Positions 33,447-44,596 of a stretch of 64,000 bases of DNA are shown here, piece after piece (position 1 is the stretch's first letter; every line of letters starts with the position of its first letter). Source of the DNA: Amphiura filiformis (Eukaryota > Echinodermata > Ophiuroidea > Amphilepidida > Amphiuridae); contig NC_092642.1 in NCBI RefSeq assembly GCF_039555335.1, positions 20,030,382 to 20,094,381 on the forward strand, read 5' to 3'. A program made the position numbers and the translations under genes. The notes below the pieces were generated by a model. The model saw only the letters and a list, made by a program, of their open reading frames with translations. It was not told the origin of the DNA and searched no databases.

Positions 33447-33544
33447 TTTTGCGACACATCCAGTGGGGCAGCAGATCATTTCATGTTTCAGCTGCAAACA
33501 TTTGGAACAAATTTGAAAACACATTTGTTCCAAAATGCTTTTAA
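33447..33544 (+). pseudogene. C-terminal tail of a LINE reverse-transcriptase ORF
   Basis: The reading RHIQWGSRSFHVSAANIWNK, then FENTF, matches the 'G-RSF-v-a-x-x-WN-LP' tail at the end of CR1/Jockey-type ORF2 proteins. Only about 30 residues remain, ending at TAA 33544. Confidence 0.5.
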
Positions 33545-35250
33545 TTGACTCTTTGCATATCATGAACTATACAACACTGATGAACTGTTTTTGTTATTAA
33601 TTGATATAATATGGGTCTTTTTATCTTTTCAGTTTCCGTAAGTCTTTTGTTCAGGTACGAAAACGCAAGGGATTCAGTAAGTTACTGTAATCTGACTTCA
33701 TTGTTAACTCTGAAGTACCAATCAGCTTATTTCAATAGAGATGATTGCTTATGTCAATAAAACCGGGAGAGAAAAGATTACGTTAACACCAGTGTTTTAA
33801 TGGTCTAGCGCCATCTCGTCTTTACATTGGTAAATTGATCTACATTATTTTGACAAAATGCATGCCAATCCGAATGACAAAGTCCACCTTTTTCTGTAAA
33901 AACGTTGCAAATCAGCCCTAAAATCACAAAAGGTCCGCTTATGAGCCTGTCGAACCCCAAAGCACTTGTGCATGGCCACAGTGTCGCCCTTCCATCAATG
34001 TCTATTTCTACTCCCTATTTTGCTTCCTCCTGCCCCCCCATGATCAGTCTCCCACTCCCTCTCGGTCCATACTCTCTCCTCTCGAAGTTCTTCTTTTTCT
34101 AGTCTTTCCGCTCTCCCTCTCTCGCTTTCTTCCTCACCCATACCACTCTCACTTGTTCAGTCTCAAGTATTTCCGTCCCTCCCTCCTTCCCTCCCTCTCC
34201 ATCCCTTGCGAAATTTATCAGTATGATCCATGACTGAAAATAAGCTCTGCAAAAATAAACATTTAAAATAAACCCGAGCCTTGCATATAGACCCAACCAA
34301 TTATCAGATTAGCTTGCCATTGGTACGAATAAATAGAATACATTATCTTTGCTCCAATGCATTTCAATATAAAACATGATTCCCAAATCACCACTTGTAC
34401 GCGCCTCATTGGGAGATACTTGACTATTTTAGACGCTCGTTTCATCGCCAATATGAAAGACTTGCTTATAACTTGGCAAATGGTTAGTATACATGTATAT
34501 TTCAATGCATGACTATTTTTAAGAGCCACTTATGTCTAGGCGTAAGTGCATATACACCAAACACAAGTCAATTGAAGCCGTACAATTTACCGCGAATTTA
34601 GGACCGTAAAATTTAGACTCTTTTGTCTAGATTAGCACCCAACCGCACATCTCAAGGTTTTATGTAAAAAATCAATATAACTTACCAAAACGAAAACTGA
34701 AATTCACGAGCTTCAAATTTTCAGTAACTAACAAAAGGCTAGAATAAAAGATTGGTCACACCTGGGAGACTACCACTTCAGAATAACAATGACTTACAAA
34801 AACTTTTACGGATACGGAAACAGAAACTGAAAAGATAAAATGACGGCTAGTTTGTATCATTGTACATTGGTTGTTTTTTGCAAAGCGCCATGAGCGTCTC
34901 TCGACGGATACCGGCACTTTATTAAGTGTACATTATTATTATTATTATTATAACTGGCTATTTTCATTAATGTGTTTAAGCTTGAAATGCGACTTACTTA
35001 TAATTTCTATTTTTAATTTTATTCCAGATGAACCCAAAACAATGCCGTATATGCGACAAGGTATTGTCAAGGAAAGGGGATTTGAAAATCCATATACAAG
35101 TGCAGTATCTGTAAGAAGAGTTTTGTGTTACAAAACAATATGAACAGGCACGAGGAAATGCATCTTGGACTTGGAAACAGCCGCCCAAGGAACTTTAAAT
35201 GCCAATATGCTCAAGAAATTAGAACAATCCAGCTCAGCAATATAATCAGT
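33545..35250. other. non-coding stretch with a polypyrimidine tract
   Basis: No supported gene. 34020-34205 is a C/T-rich tract (CTCCCTCTCTCGCTTTCTTCC). An (ATT)n run sits at 34934-34953. Elsewhere AT-rich unique-looking DNA. Confidence 0.5.
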
Positions 35251-35302
35251 AGGTGACACTTGTATCTGTGTGGGGTTTACAGCATTCTTGGCAGCCTTTG
35301 TA

Positions 35303-36770
35303 TTTGTGTGGGGTTTGCAGCAAGCATGGCAGTCTGCTCACCTGGATTGGCAACTTCCTAAAAGGTAGAGTTCAGCAATTCCTGGATGGGGAATCCTCAG
35401 ATTCAGCTCATTTACAAGAAAAAACTTTTTTTTTTCAGGATGAGGAAGCGTAAAAGGCAAGCTGCGAGATGAGTACAAGCTGACAGAGATCAAAAATCCA
35501 CTGGTTACGGCTCTAGACAGACAACTGCAGAACTTCAAAGTCAAGCAGCAGACATATCATGGTAGGAGTTTTATCGGGAATCAATCCACTGGTTACGGCA
35601 TAGACAGACAACTGCAGAACTTCAAAGTCAAGCAGCAGACATATCATGGTAGGAGTTTTATCGGGAATCAATCCACTGTTTAAGGCTCTAGACAGACAAC
35701 TGCAGAACTTCAAAGTCAAGCAGCAGACATATCATGGTAGGAGTTTTATCGGGAATCAATCCACTGGTTATGGCTCTAGACAGACAACTGCAGAACTTCA
35801 AAGTCAAGCAGCAGACATATCATGGTAGGAGTTTTTCGGGAATCAATCCACTGGTTAAGGCTCTATACAGACAACTGCAGAACTTCAAAGTCAAGCAGCA
35901 GACATTTCATGGTAGGAGTTTTATCGGGAATCAATCCACTGGTTAAGGCTCTACACAGACAACTGCAGAACTTCAAAGTCAAGCAGCAGACATATCATGG
36001 TAGGAGTTTTATCGGGAATCAATCCACTGGTTAAGGCTCTACACAGACAACTGCAGAACTTCAAAGTCAAGCAGCAGACATATCATGGTAGGAGTTTTAG
36101 CGGGAATCAATCCACTGGTTAAGGCTCTACACAGACAACTGCAGAACTTCAAAGTCAAGCAGCAACATATCATGGTAGGAGTTTTATCAGGAATCAATCC
36201 ACTGGTTAAGGCTCTAGACAGACAACTGCAGAACTTCAAAGTCAAGCAGCAGACATATCATGGTAGGAGTTTTATCGGGAATCAATCCACTGGTTAAGGC
36301 TCTAGACAGACAACTGCAGAACTTCAAAGTCAAGCAGCAGACATATCATGATCCAGCTCCTGTGTTTTCCGGAGTTCCCCAGGGAACAGTGCTGGACCCT
36401 TTATTATTCTTGGCCTACATAAATTATTCTTGGCCTACATAAATGTCCTGCGTGACTGCATCTCAGAAGATTCCCAGGTTAGATTGTTTGGTGATGACTG
36501 CGTGATATACAGGGTCATCAACAACACCGATGATACTTCCCAAATCCAACAGAACCTGGATGCACTTCAGGACTGGGAACAGAAATGGCTTATGGAATTC
36601 CACCCAGGAAAATGCCAGGTTTTCCATATCGCCACATATTATACCCCCATCATATCCACATTATCAATTCTTGGTCACCTTCTAGAGGCAGTTCCATCAG
36701 CCAAGTACCTAGGTGTTGAACTTACCAACAAGGTATCTTACCAACAGACATTATCTTGTGGGAGGTGAAC
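35303..36770 (+). pseudogene. LINE reverse transcriptase, split by a minisatellite
   Basis: Left part (35320-35402): SLLTWIGNFLKGRVQQFLDG then ESSD, the region before the catalytic core. Right part (36352-36760): PAPVFSGVPQGTVLDPLLFL (the conserved SGVPQG-LGP-LF motif), then QVRLFGDDCVIYR (the catalytic F/Y-x-D-D box, here FGDD), then WEQKWLMEFHPGKCQ and SAKYLGVELTNKVSY. Order and spacing are those of CR1/Jockey-type LINE RTs, which copy their own RNA at the target site. In intact enzymes the left and right parts are adjacent; here about 950 bp intervene. A perfect 20 bp tandem duplication (36403-36442) additionally shifts the frame after LLFLAYIN. Confidence 0.75.
35403..36351 (+). repeat. 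88 bp minisatellite inserted in the LINE RT
   Basis: About 9.7 units start at CCACTGG: 35498, 35586, 35673, 35761, 35849, 35936, 36024, 36112, 36199 and 36287. The unit contains AACTGCAGAACTTCAAAGTC and CATATCATGGTAGGAGTTTT. Most units are 88 bp, some 87. The unit has no recognised coding meaning; short frames running through it are open only because few stops occur. Confidence 0.95.
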
Positions 36771-37061
36771 ATTACAACAGGATCCACTATCGACTTGTAA
36801 GAAGGTTAGTGGTGAAAGTAGAAGGTGATGGTTGGCTTGGTAAAGGTAATTGGACAAATGAAGATTGGTCAAGTGTGGGACATTGTCAAAATCCATTCCG
36901 GCTGAGGGAGAAATCCGCCAGATACCGATATTAGACATGTGTACTAATTTTATTTTGTAATGTTTTGTTTTGCATTTCTGAATGTGCTACAGGAAGAATG
37001 GAGGATAGCTGAGGAAGGGGTGTGGCCGTGGTCGAAGAGGGCATCAAACTAATTCAGGTAC

Positions 37062-37320
37062 AGATGCGCCCATGGTAGGGAGGCAGGCTAATACTCCTGG
37101 AGTGTTGGGGCTCGGCCAGTGGTTAGCCCAACCGCTGGAGCCCCTGATAGTGTCTAGCAGTGTGAGTAGGGTGGAGAGGAAGATGGAAAGGGAAATGCAG
37201 GTAACGGTGAGTGCAGTAGCAGATGTCAAGGAGGAGGTACAGGTAAAGATGGAGCGGTGGGCAGAGAAAGAGGCGAGACTGGAGCAGGAGGCAGAGATAG
37301 ACATAATCACATTTTGAACA
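37062..37320 (+). other. possible coiled-coil exon
   Basis: The frame from 37072 reads VSRVERKMEREMQVTVSAVA, DVKEEVQVKMERWAEKEARL, EQEAE, a strongly charged helix. Donor-like CAG/GTAACG (37199) and ACAG/GTAAAG (37239) occur inside it, and the base composition is G-rich. It may belong with 37787-37921. Function unknown. Confidence 0.3.
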
Positions 37321-37786
37321 TGTGAGGGCGGGCTTCATTAAGCTTAGTTGTGCACCAAGATCCTGTCTTAACTGTGTAATCCAATAGGAAAATGAAGAAA
37401 ATTTGGATTTTGAACCTCAAAACTCCAACCTAGCATGATTTTTAAAAAAACTGCATTTGAATAATATTTGATACTATCAAGTAATGAAAGCCACATTTCA
37501 TGAAACATTTGCGAAAGTTTTGTAAAATGGCCCTTCGTGCTCAAAAATTCAGCCATAAAATACATACACACATGTTATGACATATGAAGCCATTGATAAT
37601 GCTGGGACACACAATTTGGCCCATTTTCAGACATTCAGGCAAGCATACTTTTCCTCATAACATTGCCAATTATAGGCCTACATACATGATTGACCCTCAT
37701 TTTTAAGTTAAATGATTCTCTTTTTAATGAAAGCAATTTTAGATGAATTTATTAAATTTCAAAATTTTATGAACATGCCTAGCAGA

Positions 37787-37921
37787 GAGTATGTGGGAGG
37801 AGGTGGCGAAGAGACAATTGAACAAGATAACGGAGGAGTTGAGGAACAGGGAGAAGGTTTGGTTAGCGGATATGAGGTGTAGGATGGGGAGGGAGTGGCA
37901 GGAGGAGAAAAGGAGGGGATA
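37787..37921 (+). other. possible coiled-coil exon after an acceptor-like AG
   Basis: After CCTAGCAG, the frame ESMWEEVAKRQLNKITEELR, NREKVWLADMRCRMGREWQE, EKRRG runs to a TAA at about 37921. Composition and helical pattern match the two previous coiled-coil segments. Family unknown; a LINE ORF1-like origin is one option. Confidence 0.3.
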
Positions 37922-38435
37922 AGAAGGAGGGCGGATACATGTTACCAGACCCAATGTGGAGCGGTTTACCTTGAGAAGGGGGAAAGTGTGCCAGAAGAGG
38001 GCTAGTGGATGCCACAGGGAAATACACATACATTACAGCCCATTATTGTTGAATTTGTGGGGAATGGTAGGTCTGTAATGGCGATATATCAATACCGTAA
38101 TTGTCTGCAGCAACTTGTCGCAAGTTACCCCATTCCAAGTTTAAAATGTATTTAAATTAACTGCGGCACCTCACTGCAGTAATTGTTTTCACTGTATGTC
38201 ACTATATAATGTACCTAATGATTTTTTAAAATATTTTTCACAAAAATATTGCACCAGAAACCGCTGTAATAAGGTTCTTTCATCATAATTTAAATAAATA
38301 ATACATTAATCAACCATCAAATCTTATGTGAGAAATTAAATGCAATGGGAGTTGAATCTGTTGACTGGTTAGATTCAAATTTGAACCAACAATGAAAATC
38401 CAGCAACTCCATTCATATCTTTCAAATAGGCTCAA

Positions 38436-38545
38436 ATAGTAAAAATTAACAATGCTGATTCTCAATCTCTTAATATATCATGTGGTGTGCCCCAGGGTAG
38501 CATACTGGGGCCACTCTTGTTTTTATGTTACATTAAATCATGTGC
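38436..38545 (+). pseudogene. second LINE reverse-transcriptase fragment
   Basis: In frame: ADSQSLNISCGVPQGSILGP then LLFLCYI, the GVPQG-LGP-LF core motif of LINE RT, distinct in sequence from that at 36352. It breaks off at about 38540, where another protein family takes over without a stop, a chimeric junction from nested insertion or deletion. Confidence 0.65.
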
Positions 38546-39029
38546 GGTATCCATGTCACTCTCCAAATGTGGACTGGTTGACCAATTCATTACCAAGCTG
38601 AAAAAGATGGGAGACTATGAAAAAGTTTTCAATGAAATGGTCCACACTACTACACCCATTAAGGAGTACCTCCAACAATATGCTGCCCCTTTTGTCACAG
38701 ACTGGCCAGGCTGGTACTACACGAAGCATCTTGTTGCCTTGTCCAGGATTCCACCAACCATCATACCTCATCAAGACCCCTTCCATGTCTACCTCAACAT
38801 CGAGCATCATGTCATGTTAGCTCATTTTCTTTACTCACATCTTTTTCAATTCATTTTTGGAAAGGACCTGCCACCAAAGCCCAAACTCTTCAGATGCGAA
38901 ATCATTCTGGCAGCGTCATTCCTTGAGTGGAAGAAGAATTGGAGAGATGTTGGAACAGATTGGAGAGATGTTTGGGAACCTGAGAGAAAGCTTGCTCAGA
39001 CTGAGAGACTGATAGAGGTTAGTTCATGA
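38546..39029 (+). pseudogene. DUF6589-like transposon-associated protein, part 1
   Basis: The open frame continues as KCGLVDQFITKLKKMGDYEK, PPTIIPHQDPFHVYLNIEHH and LFQFIFGKDLPPKPKLFRCE, IILAASFLEWKK. The order 'P-DPFHV-LN... F--IF... KPK-R-lLL---GW' resembles large uncharacterised proteins (DUF6589-like) spread across animal and fungal genomes; no reaction is established. After WKK a partly tandem WRDVGTDWRDV segment and a helical tail lead to GAGGTTAGTTC, a donor-like site at about 39017. The same tail recurs at 42340-42440. Confidence 0.4.
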
Positions 39030-39284
39030 ACATGTCCAGGTTCTTATTGAAGGCATATTTGCTAGTAATTAAACTAACATATTCCTGCAAAATGAAGGCT
39101 TTAGGAATCTTTCATACAAAACCGAAACAGAGGGCTACAGAAGTCAAAAGATTATTGGTGATTCCTGTGTCTTTCGAAAGGACATCTTCATGCTCGTTAG
39201 TTTTAAGGTGATAGCTTCCAAATAGACAGGAACCACTAATTACCATGCACGTTTGCTTGCTGGTGTATCATTTGGACATCTTAC

Positions 39285-40060
39285 GGCACTGAGCGAGGAG
39301 GGTGAAACTTAAGTTCTAGGTATGGATCTCTCTACTGATTTTGAAGGTGCCTTGAGAGGCTGGTGCGAGGTACACTACAGAGGACTTTTTAATGAGTGCC
39401 TTGCATTCACTGCTGATGCGAATTCGAATTCATGTTCTAGATGTCGCTGCGTTGCACGGATGCATGTAAGTTTAATAAAATACATCAAATAATTTCGATC
39501 AAATTTCATCTTACGGCACTGAGCGAGGAGGGTGAAACTTAAGTTCTAGGTATGGATCTCTCTACCGATTTTGAAGGTGTCTTGAGAGGCTGGTGCGAGG
39601 TACACTCCAGAGGACTTTTCAATGAGTGCCTTGTATTCACTGATGATGCGAATTCTAATTCATGTTCCCGATGTCGCTGCGTTGCACGGATGCATGTAAG
39701 TGAGGAGGGTGAAACTTAAGTTCTAGGTATGGATCTCTCTGCCGATTTCGAAGGTGTCTTGAGAGGTGGGTGCGAGGTACACTCCAAAGGACTTTTCAAT
39801 GAGTGCCTTGCATTCACTGATGATGCTAATTCAAATTCATGTTCTAGATGTCGCTGCGTTGCACGGATGCATGTAAGTGAGGAGGGTGAAACTTAAGTTC
39901 TAGGTATGGATCTCTCTACCGATTTCGAAGGTGTCTGAGAGGTGGGTGCGAGGTACACTCCAAATGACTTTTCAATGAGTGCCTTGCATTCACTGATGAT
40001 GCAAATTCTAATTCATATTCCCGATGTCGCTGCGTTGCACGGATGCACGTAAGTTTAATA
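39285..40060 (+). repeat. four tandem exon-like units of about 180 bp
   Basis: Units start at the GAGGAGGGTGAAACTTAAGT word at about 39295, 39525, 39702 and 39881, and end in GCGTTGCACGGATGCATGTAAGT, which contains a perfect splice-donor consensus (GTAAGT). The first and last units carry the additional TTTAATAAAATACA(T/G)C tail, which the middle junctions lack. Period about 230 then 177-179. Products of unequal exchange; coding meaning unclear. Confidence 0.9.
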
Positions 40061-40609
40061 AAATACAGCAAATAATTTTGATTAAATTTCAAGTTATGTT
40101 GCATTTTATCTAGTCCAAAACAGATTCCACTTAATGTGCAGACGTTTTGAAAATTACCATTTTTCTTTTTTGATGCTATTGTTGCAATGACGATCTGCCC
40201 TAGTTTTATGCTGTTATGTCTGGCAGGGTGCTTCCGACTATGTGTGAGGCGTTACCTTTTGCACTAAAACTTAAAGAGGTAATGCTCGACTTTGAGTCGG
40301 CAATTTGGAAAGGAGTCAAGGAAGTATTTCCACAGTTGAGTCATTAATTTAAGGCCTTAAAAAGATTTGTACTGCCCTTTCCTAAAATCTGAAAAAATAG
40401 GGTGACATTTGCTTTTCATATCTGGTATGAATTAAATTTGCTAAATGTTTGCCGGTTTGTAATTTGTACCACAAAACTCTTATATGTTTACCATAGTATT
40501 TTTGTGGTGAACTTGTGTTATAATATTTTATGTGGCAAAATATTAATTTAAAAAAAAAAAGCGAGCAACCAACACAAACTTTAGAGCTTTAAGGGCAATT
40601 ACAATCTTT

Positions 40610-40988
40610 TTTGTTTTATTTTTGGAAAGGACCAGCCACCGAAGCCAAAACTCTTCAGATGCGAAATCATTCTGGCAGAGGCATTCCTTGGGTGGAACAA
40701 GGTACGCCAACAGATTCTACAGAAATTCAAGGAGTGTAGCGACCTGGAGTATGTGCTTGATACACAACCTGGAGGAAATCCTTCCACTTGTCACACTCCA
40801 TTATCCAGCAATCTACAACTTACAAGTTAGGAAATATGGAAACGTACAGGACAACTATGAGGCGTCTGGCTCTACTCTTCATCATATGGAAATGTCATCA
40901 TTACAATAAAGCCATACTATCTTGGCTTAATGATGACAAGTACCATCAGGAACAGTTTAAAGAGTACGACCGCCGGATCTCTATCTGA
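40610..40988 (+). pseudogene. DUF6589-like protein, part 2 (overlapping paralog)
   Basis: The sequence TTTGGAAAGGACCAGCCACCGAAGCC repeats the FGKD-PPKPKLFRCE-IILAEAF segment at 38858-38930, now followed by VRQQILQKFKECSDLEYVLD. Two other frames then read EEILPLVTLHYPAIYNLQVR and MRRLALLFIIWKCHHYNKAI, LSWLNDD. The 'HHYNKA-L-WL-D' ending is characteristic of the C-terminal part of DUF6589-like proteins. At least three frame changes occur. Compared with part 1 it retains the true continuation, so part 1 is the rearranged copy. Confidence 0.4.
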
Positions 40989-41455
40989 AACGTGATGATA
41001 AGTGACCTCTGAGATATGGCATGCTAAGCTCAGACGAAATATACAAAGTCTTGGAAAGCTTGCGTATAAATAACGGAAAACTGTTACCCCCACTCTTTTG
41101 TTACCAGTGTGTTATTATTTTTTGAGAAAAATGCAAATATAGTCACAAATTTATCAAGAGATGTAGTATGTACCACCTTAAAGCAAATCTGTTTTCTGCT
41201 TTGGTGTTTCTTACAATATTGCTTTTTGAAGAGGACCCATTGATCAGATTCACTAAAGCACACGTACAGTACACCGAAACAAATTTTATATACCACCTCA
41301 CTGGCTAGAAGTAGAAACCAATCACTCGTCACTCTGCAATGGAGTATATATTCAGCTTTAAAACAATCCATGAACTGAATGAATGGAAAATTCTGTTACC
41401 TCATTGGTTATGCTCAAAAATATGTAATAATTATTTGTCAATTTTGTTTACTTGT

Positions 41456-42290
41456 GTGTTTACAGGCAAAATTTTGTGGGTGTTCCTTCCACTGGAAGAA
41501 CGCTGTGTGAAGGAAAACACAAGACGTAGGTCTGCAGAGAACATACATGTATAATTTGTGTTTACACACAAAATATTGTGGCTGCTCTTTCCACTGGAAG
41601 AATGCTGTGTGAAGGAAAATACAAGACGTAGGTCCGCAGAGAACATACATGTATAATTTGTGTTTACAGGCAAAATTTTGTGGGTGTTCCTTCCACTGGA
41701 AGAACGCTGTGTGAAGGAAAATACAAGACATACATGTAGGTCTGCAAAGAACATACATGTATAATTTGTGTTTACAGGCAAAATTTTGTGGGTGTTCCTT
41801 CCACTGGAAGAACCCTGTGTGAAGGAAAATACAAGACGTAGGTCTGCAGAGAACATACATGTATAATTTGTGTTTACAGGCAAAATTTTGTGGGTGTTCC
41901 TTCCACTGGAAGAACGCTGTGTGAAGGAAAATACAAGACATACATGTAGGTCTGCAAAGAACATACATGTATAATTTGTGTTTACAGGCAAAATTTTGTG
42001 GGTGTTCCTTCCACTGGAAGAACGCTGTGTGAAGGAAAATACAAGACATACATGTAGGTCTGCAAAGAACATACATGTATAATTTGTGTTACAGGCAAAA
42101 TTTTGTGGGTGTTCCTTCCACTGGAAGAACCCTGTGTGAAGGAAAATACAAGACGTAGGTCTGCAGAGAACATACATGTATAATTTGTGTTTACAGGCAA
42201 CATTTTGTGGGTGTTCCTTCCACTGGAAGAACGCTGTGTGAAGGAAAATACAAGATGTAGGTCTGCAGAGAACATACATGTATATGGAGA
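41456..42290. repeat. eight-unit 102/108 bp minisatellite
   Basis: Units start at GTGTTTACAG: 41456, 41558, 41660, 41768, 41870, 41978, 42086 (one T fewer) and 42187. 102 bp units have CAAGACGTAGG; 108 bp units have CAAGACATACATGTAGG, an extra 6 bp. Because both lengths are multiples of three, two minus-strand frames (41431-42279, 282 codons, and 41438-42076) stay open; their products are simply the repeated unit and look fortuitous. Each unit carries a TTTGTGTTTACAG/G that resembles a 3' splice site. Confidence 0.95.
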
Positions 42291-42339
42291 AATGTGTTGC
42301 CCATGATCTACCTTAACAGTTAATGGCCCTTCCCTTCAT

Positions 42340-42440
42340 ACCTCATGAACGGATTGGAAAGATGTTTCGGAAACTGAGAGACCGTGCTCAGACTGAGAGA
42401 CTGATAGAGGTTAGTTCATGAACATGTCCAGGTACTTATT
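42340..42440 (+). repeat. copy of the tail exon at 38950-39052
   Basis: GATTGGAAAGATGTTTCGGAAACTGAGAGA...AGGTTAGTTCATGAACATGTCC repeats 38958-39045 with few changes, including the donor-like GAGGTTAGTTC. This suggests the interval 39.0-42.4 kb arose by duplication or insertion between two copies. Confidence 0.7.
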
Positions 42441-42532
42441 GAAGGATTAAGCCATATCGTAACATTTGCTGTTATTACACAATTGTAATGTTCTTTACTT
42501 AACAAAAACTGCAGAATGAGGCGTCCCCTTAA

Positions 42533-43847
42533 GGGAAGGGGTATGAACGTTTGGAGAGTATTTATTGTGGGACATGAGAGCACATCAGACATATCGAATT
42601 GCATTCTGAATACGAAAAATGTCTTTCTGATATCAAATAATTTTGATTTTTGAAATTCGCAATGTAATACACATTTTATGGCAAATCATTAAAATTAATA
42701 TTTTTGATATTTAACAGTACTTGAAGTAAACTTTATAAATCTGATGATTTATACTTAAAGTGTATGTAGGTGGGATGAAAAGCCGACGATCAATTGACAA
42801 TTTTGACCTCCCAAAAAGACCTAATTTTTTTTGAAAAGAGGTCTTTTTGGTAAAAAAATACATATCTTCAATATAAAAGGTCAAAATTTTCAATTGATCG
42901 TCTGCTTTTTCTCCCAGCTACATACACTTTAAGGGATCTAAAATGAGCGTTTATTGCGTTTCGACAGTATTTTTTGTGGGATATGAGAGCACCTCACACC
43001 TATCGAATTGCATTCTGAATACGAAGCATGTCTTTCTGATATCAAATAATTTTCATTTTTTGAAAATCACAATATAATACAAATTTTATTACAAATTATA
43101 AAAATTTGATATTTTTCAAATTTTTGATATAAAACAGTCCTCGAAGTAAATTATATAAATCTAATGATATATTCTTAAAGTGTATGTAGCAGGGAGGAAA
43201 AGCCGACGGTCAAATGAAAATTTTGACCTTTCATATTGAAGATATGGATTTTTTCCCCAAAAGACCTAATTTTTTTTGGTGTTTTGGGAAAAAAATCCAT
43301 ATCTTCAATAATGAAAGGTCAAAATTTTCAATTGATCGTCGGCTTTTCATCCCACCTACATACACTTTAAGTATCAATCATCAGATTTATAAAGTTTACT
43401 TCAAGTACTGTTAAATATCAAAAATATAAATTTTAATGATTTGCCATAAAATGTGTATTAAATTGCGTAATTTCAAAAAATCAAAATTATTTGATATCAG
43501 AATGACATTCTTCGTATTCAGAATGCAATTTGATATGTCTGATGTGCTCTAATATCCCAAAATAAATACTGTCCAAACGTTCATACCCCAGCCCTTAAGA
43601 ATATATCATTAGATTTATAAAATTTATTTCGAGGACCGTTATATATCAAAAATTTGAAAAATATCAAATTTTAATAATTTGTCATAAAATTTGTATTATA
43701 TCGTGAATTTCAAAAAATGAAAATTATTTGATATCAGAAAGACATGCTTCGTATTCAGAATCCAATTCGATACATCTGAGGTGCTCTCATGTCCCACAAA
43801 AAATACTGTCGAAACGCCATAAACGATCATTCTAGATCCTCTTAATA
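42533..43847. mobile_element. interlocked palindromic repeats
   Basis: Two related arms, A (AAGGGAAGGGGTATGAACG...) and B (GGATCTAAAATGAGCG...), each appear once forward and once inverted, in the order A forward (42533-42750), hairpin core 1 (to 42932), B forward (42933-43170), hairpin core 2 (to 43370), A inverted (to 43598), B inverted (to 43847). Cores are flanked by CTTAAAGTGTATGTAG and its complement and contain GCCGACGATCAATTGA. A and B share words such as CATTCTGAATACGAA and GATATCAAATAATTTT. The order A B A' B' is not a simple nested hairpin. Confidence 0.8.
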
Positions 43848-43857
43848 TTTTCTGCAG

Positions 43858-44199
43858 GTTTTTCGATTATGGATCAACTGCGAGTGGAAACCAGAAGCAT
43901 GGACAGTATTCATGCAGAGCCTAAGGACCAACAACGATGTTGAAGGGTGACATAATAGGATGAATAGGATCTCTTTCTACCGGCTGGCCATAGAGTTGTT
44001 CAATGAGTCCAAGAATGTTGACTTTCAAGTGGAGCTCTTATCTGCAAGGAAGCTAGCGAGATATCCGTGCAAGCAGACTAAGCTTATGCAGGGGAGGATT
44101 TGCCGGTTTTGGAAAGAATTCAACAACAAAGAGAGAAAGACTGAGAGCCTAATGAGGGGATGTGCTGCACTTTATGGGATTGCTCCAGTCATACAGTAG
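43858..44199 (+). pseudogene. MULE-like transposase C-terminal exon, copy 1
   Basis: After an acceptor-like ATTTTCTGCAG the frame reads INCEWKPEAWTVFMQSLRTN, NDVEG, then TGA where the family has Trp, then HNRMN. It continues FYRLAIELFNESKNVDFQVE, LLSARKLARYPCKQTKLM. The 'RTNN-EGWHNRLN... FY-LI-LL--E---V--Q-' signature is typical of the C-terminal region of FLYWCH/MULE-type transposase-like proteins. The TGG-to-TGA nonsense change inactivates this copy. The DDE region is not in the window. Confidence 0.55.
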
Positions 44200-44596
44200 A
44201 TCATATGGCGTGGGTGGTGGAGACCCCAATGGGTTACGCTGGTGAGAAAGAGTTCTATATTATGGGAATTGTAACTTGTAAAAATGTAACTTTTTACTGT
44301 GCTGTATTTCCTAGCTTCTGAAATAAGTAATAATCCAAATACATAATAATTGTTTTATGAAGCATTCATTTTGACAGTTAAATTTATTTTCTCAATAAAT
44401 ACAAAGACTAGGCACATACCTCTCAGTATCAAGGTCAAATGTTCTTCATAGTTGTAGACTATTATTCTAGATGGATAGAATTCAAAAAGTTAACTGATCA
44501 AACCTAAGAGAGCGTCATTGTAGTGCTTAAAGAACTTTTTGCACAGCACAGTATATGGTAACAAATTAAATGCCAATTCAGCATTTATTTTTTTCC
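44200..44596. other. spacer between the two MULE-like exons
   Basis: AT-rich, no recognised element. An AATAAAT-rich patch occurs at 44393-44402. Confidence 0.4.

Noticed and set aside
35646..36297. Repeated 60-70 codon frames in the 88 bp array
   Set aside because: 88 is not a multiple of three, the frames overlap each other and simply restate the minisatellite.
37072..37921. A confirmed multi-exon coiled-coil gene
   Set aside because: The two segments and 33090-33312 share style, but no consistent donor/acceptor pairs and phases link them, so they are listed only as possible exons.
41431..42279. 282-codon minus-strand ORF as a gene
   Set aside because: It is the reverse reading of the 102/108 bp minisatellite. 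A second minus frame is equally open over most of it, and the product is only the repeated unit.
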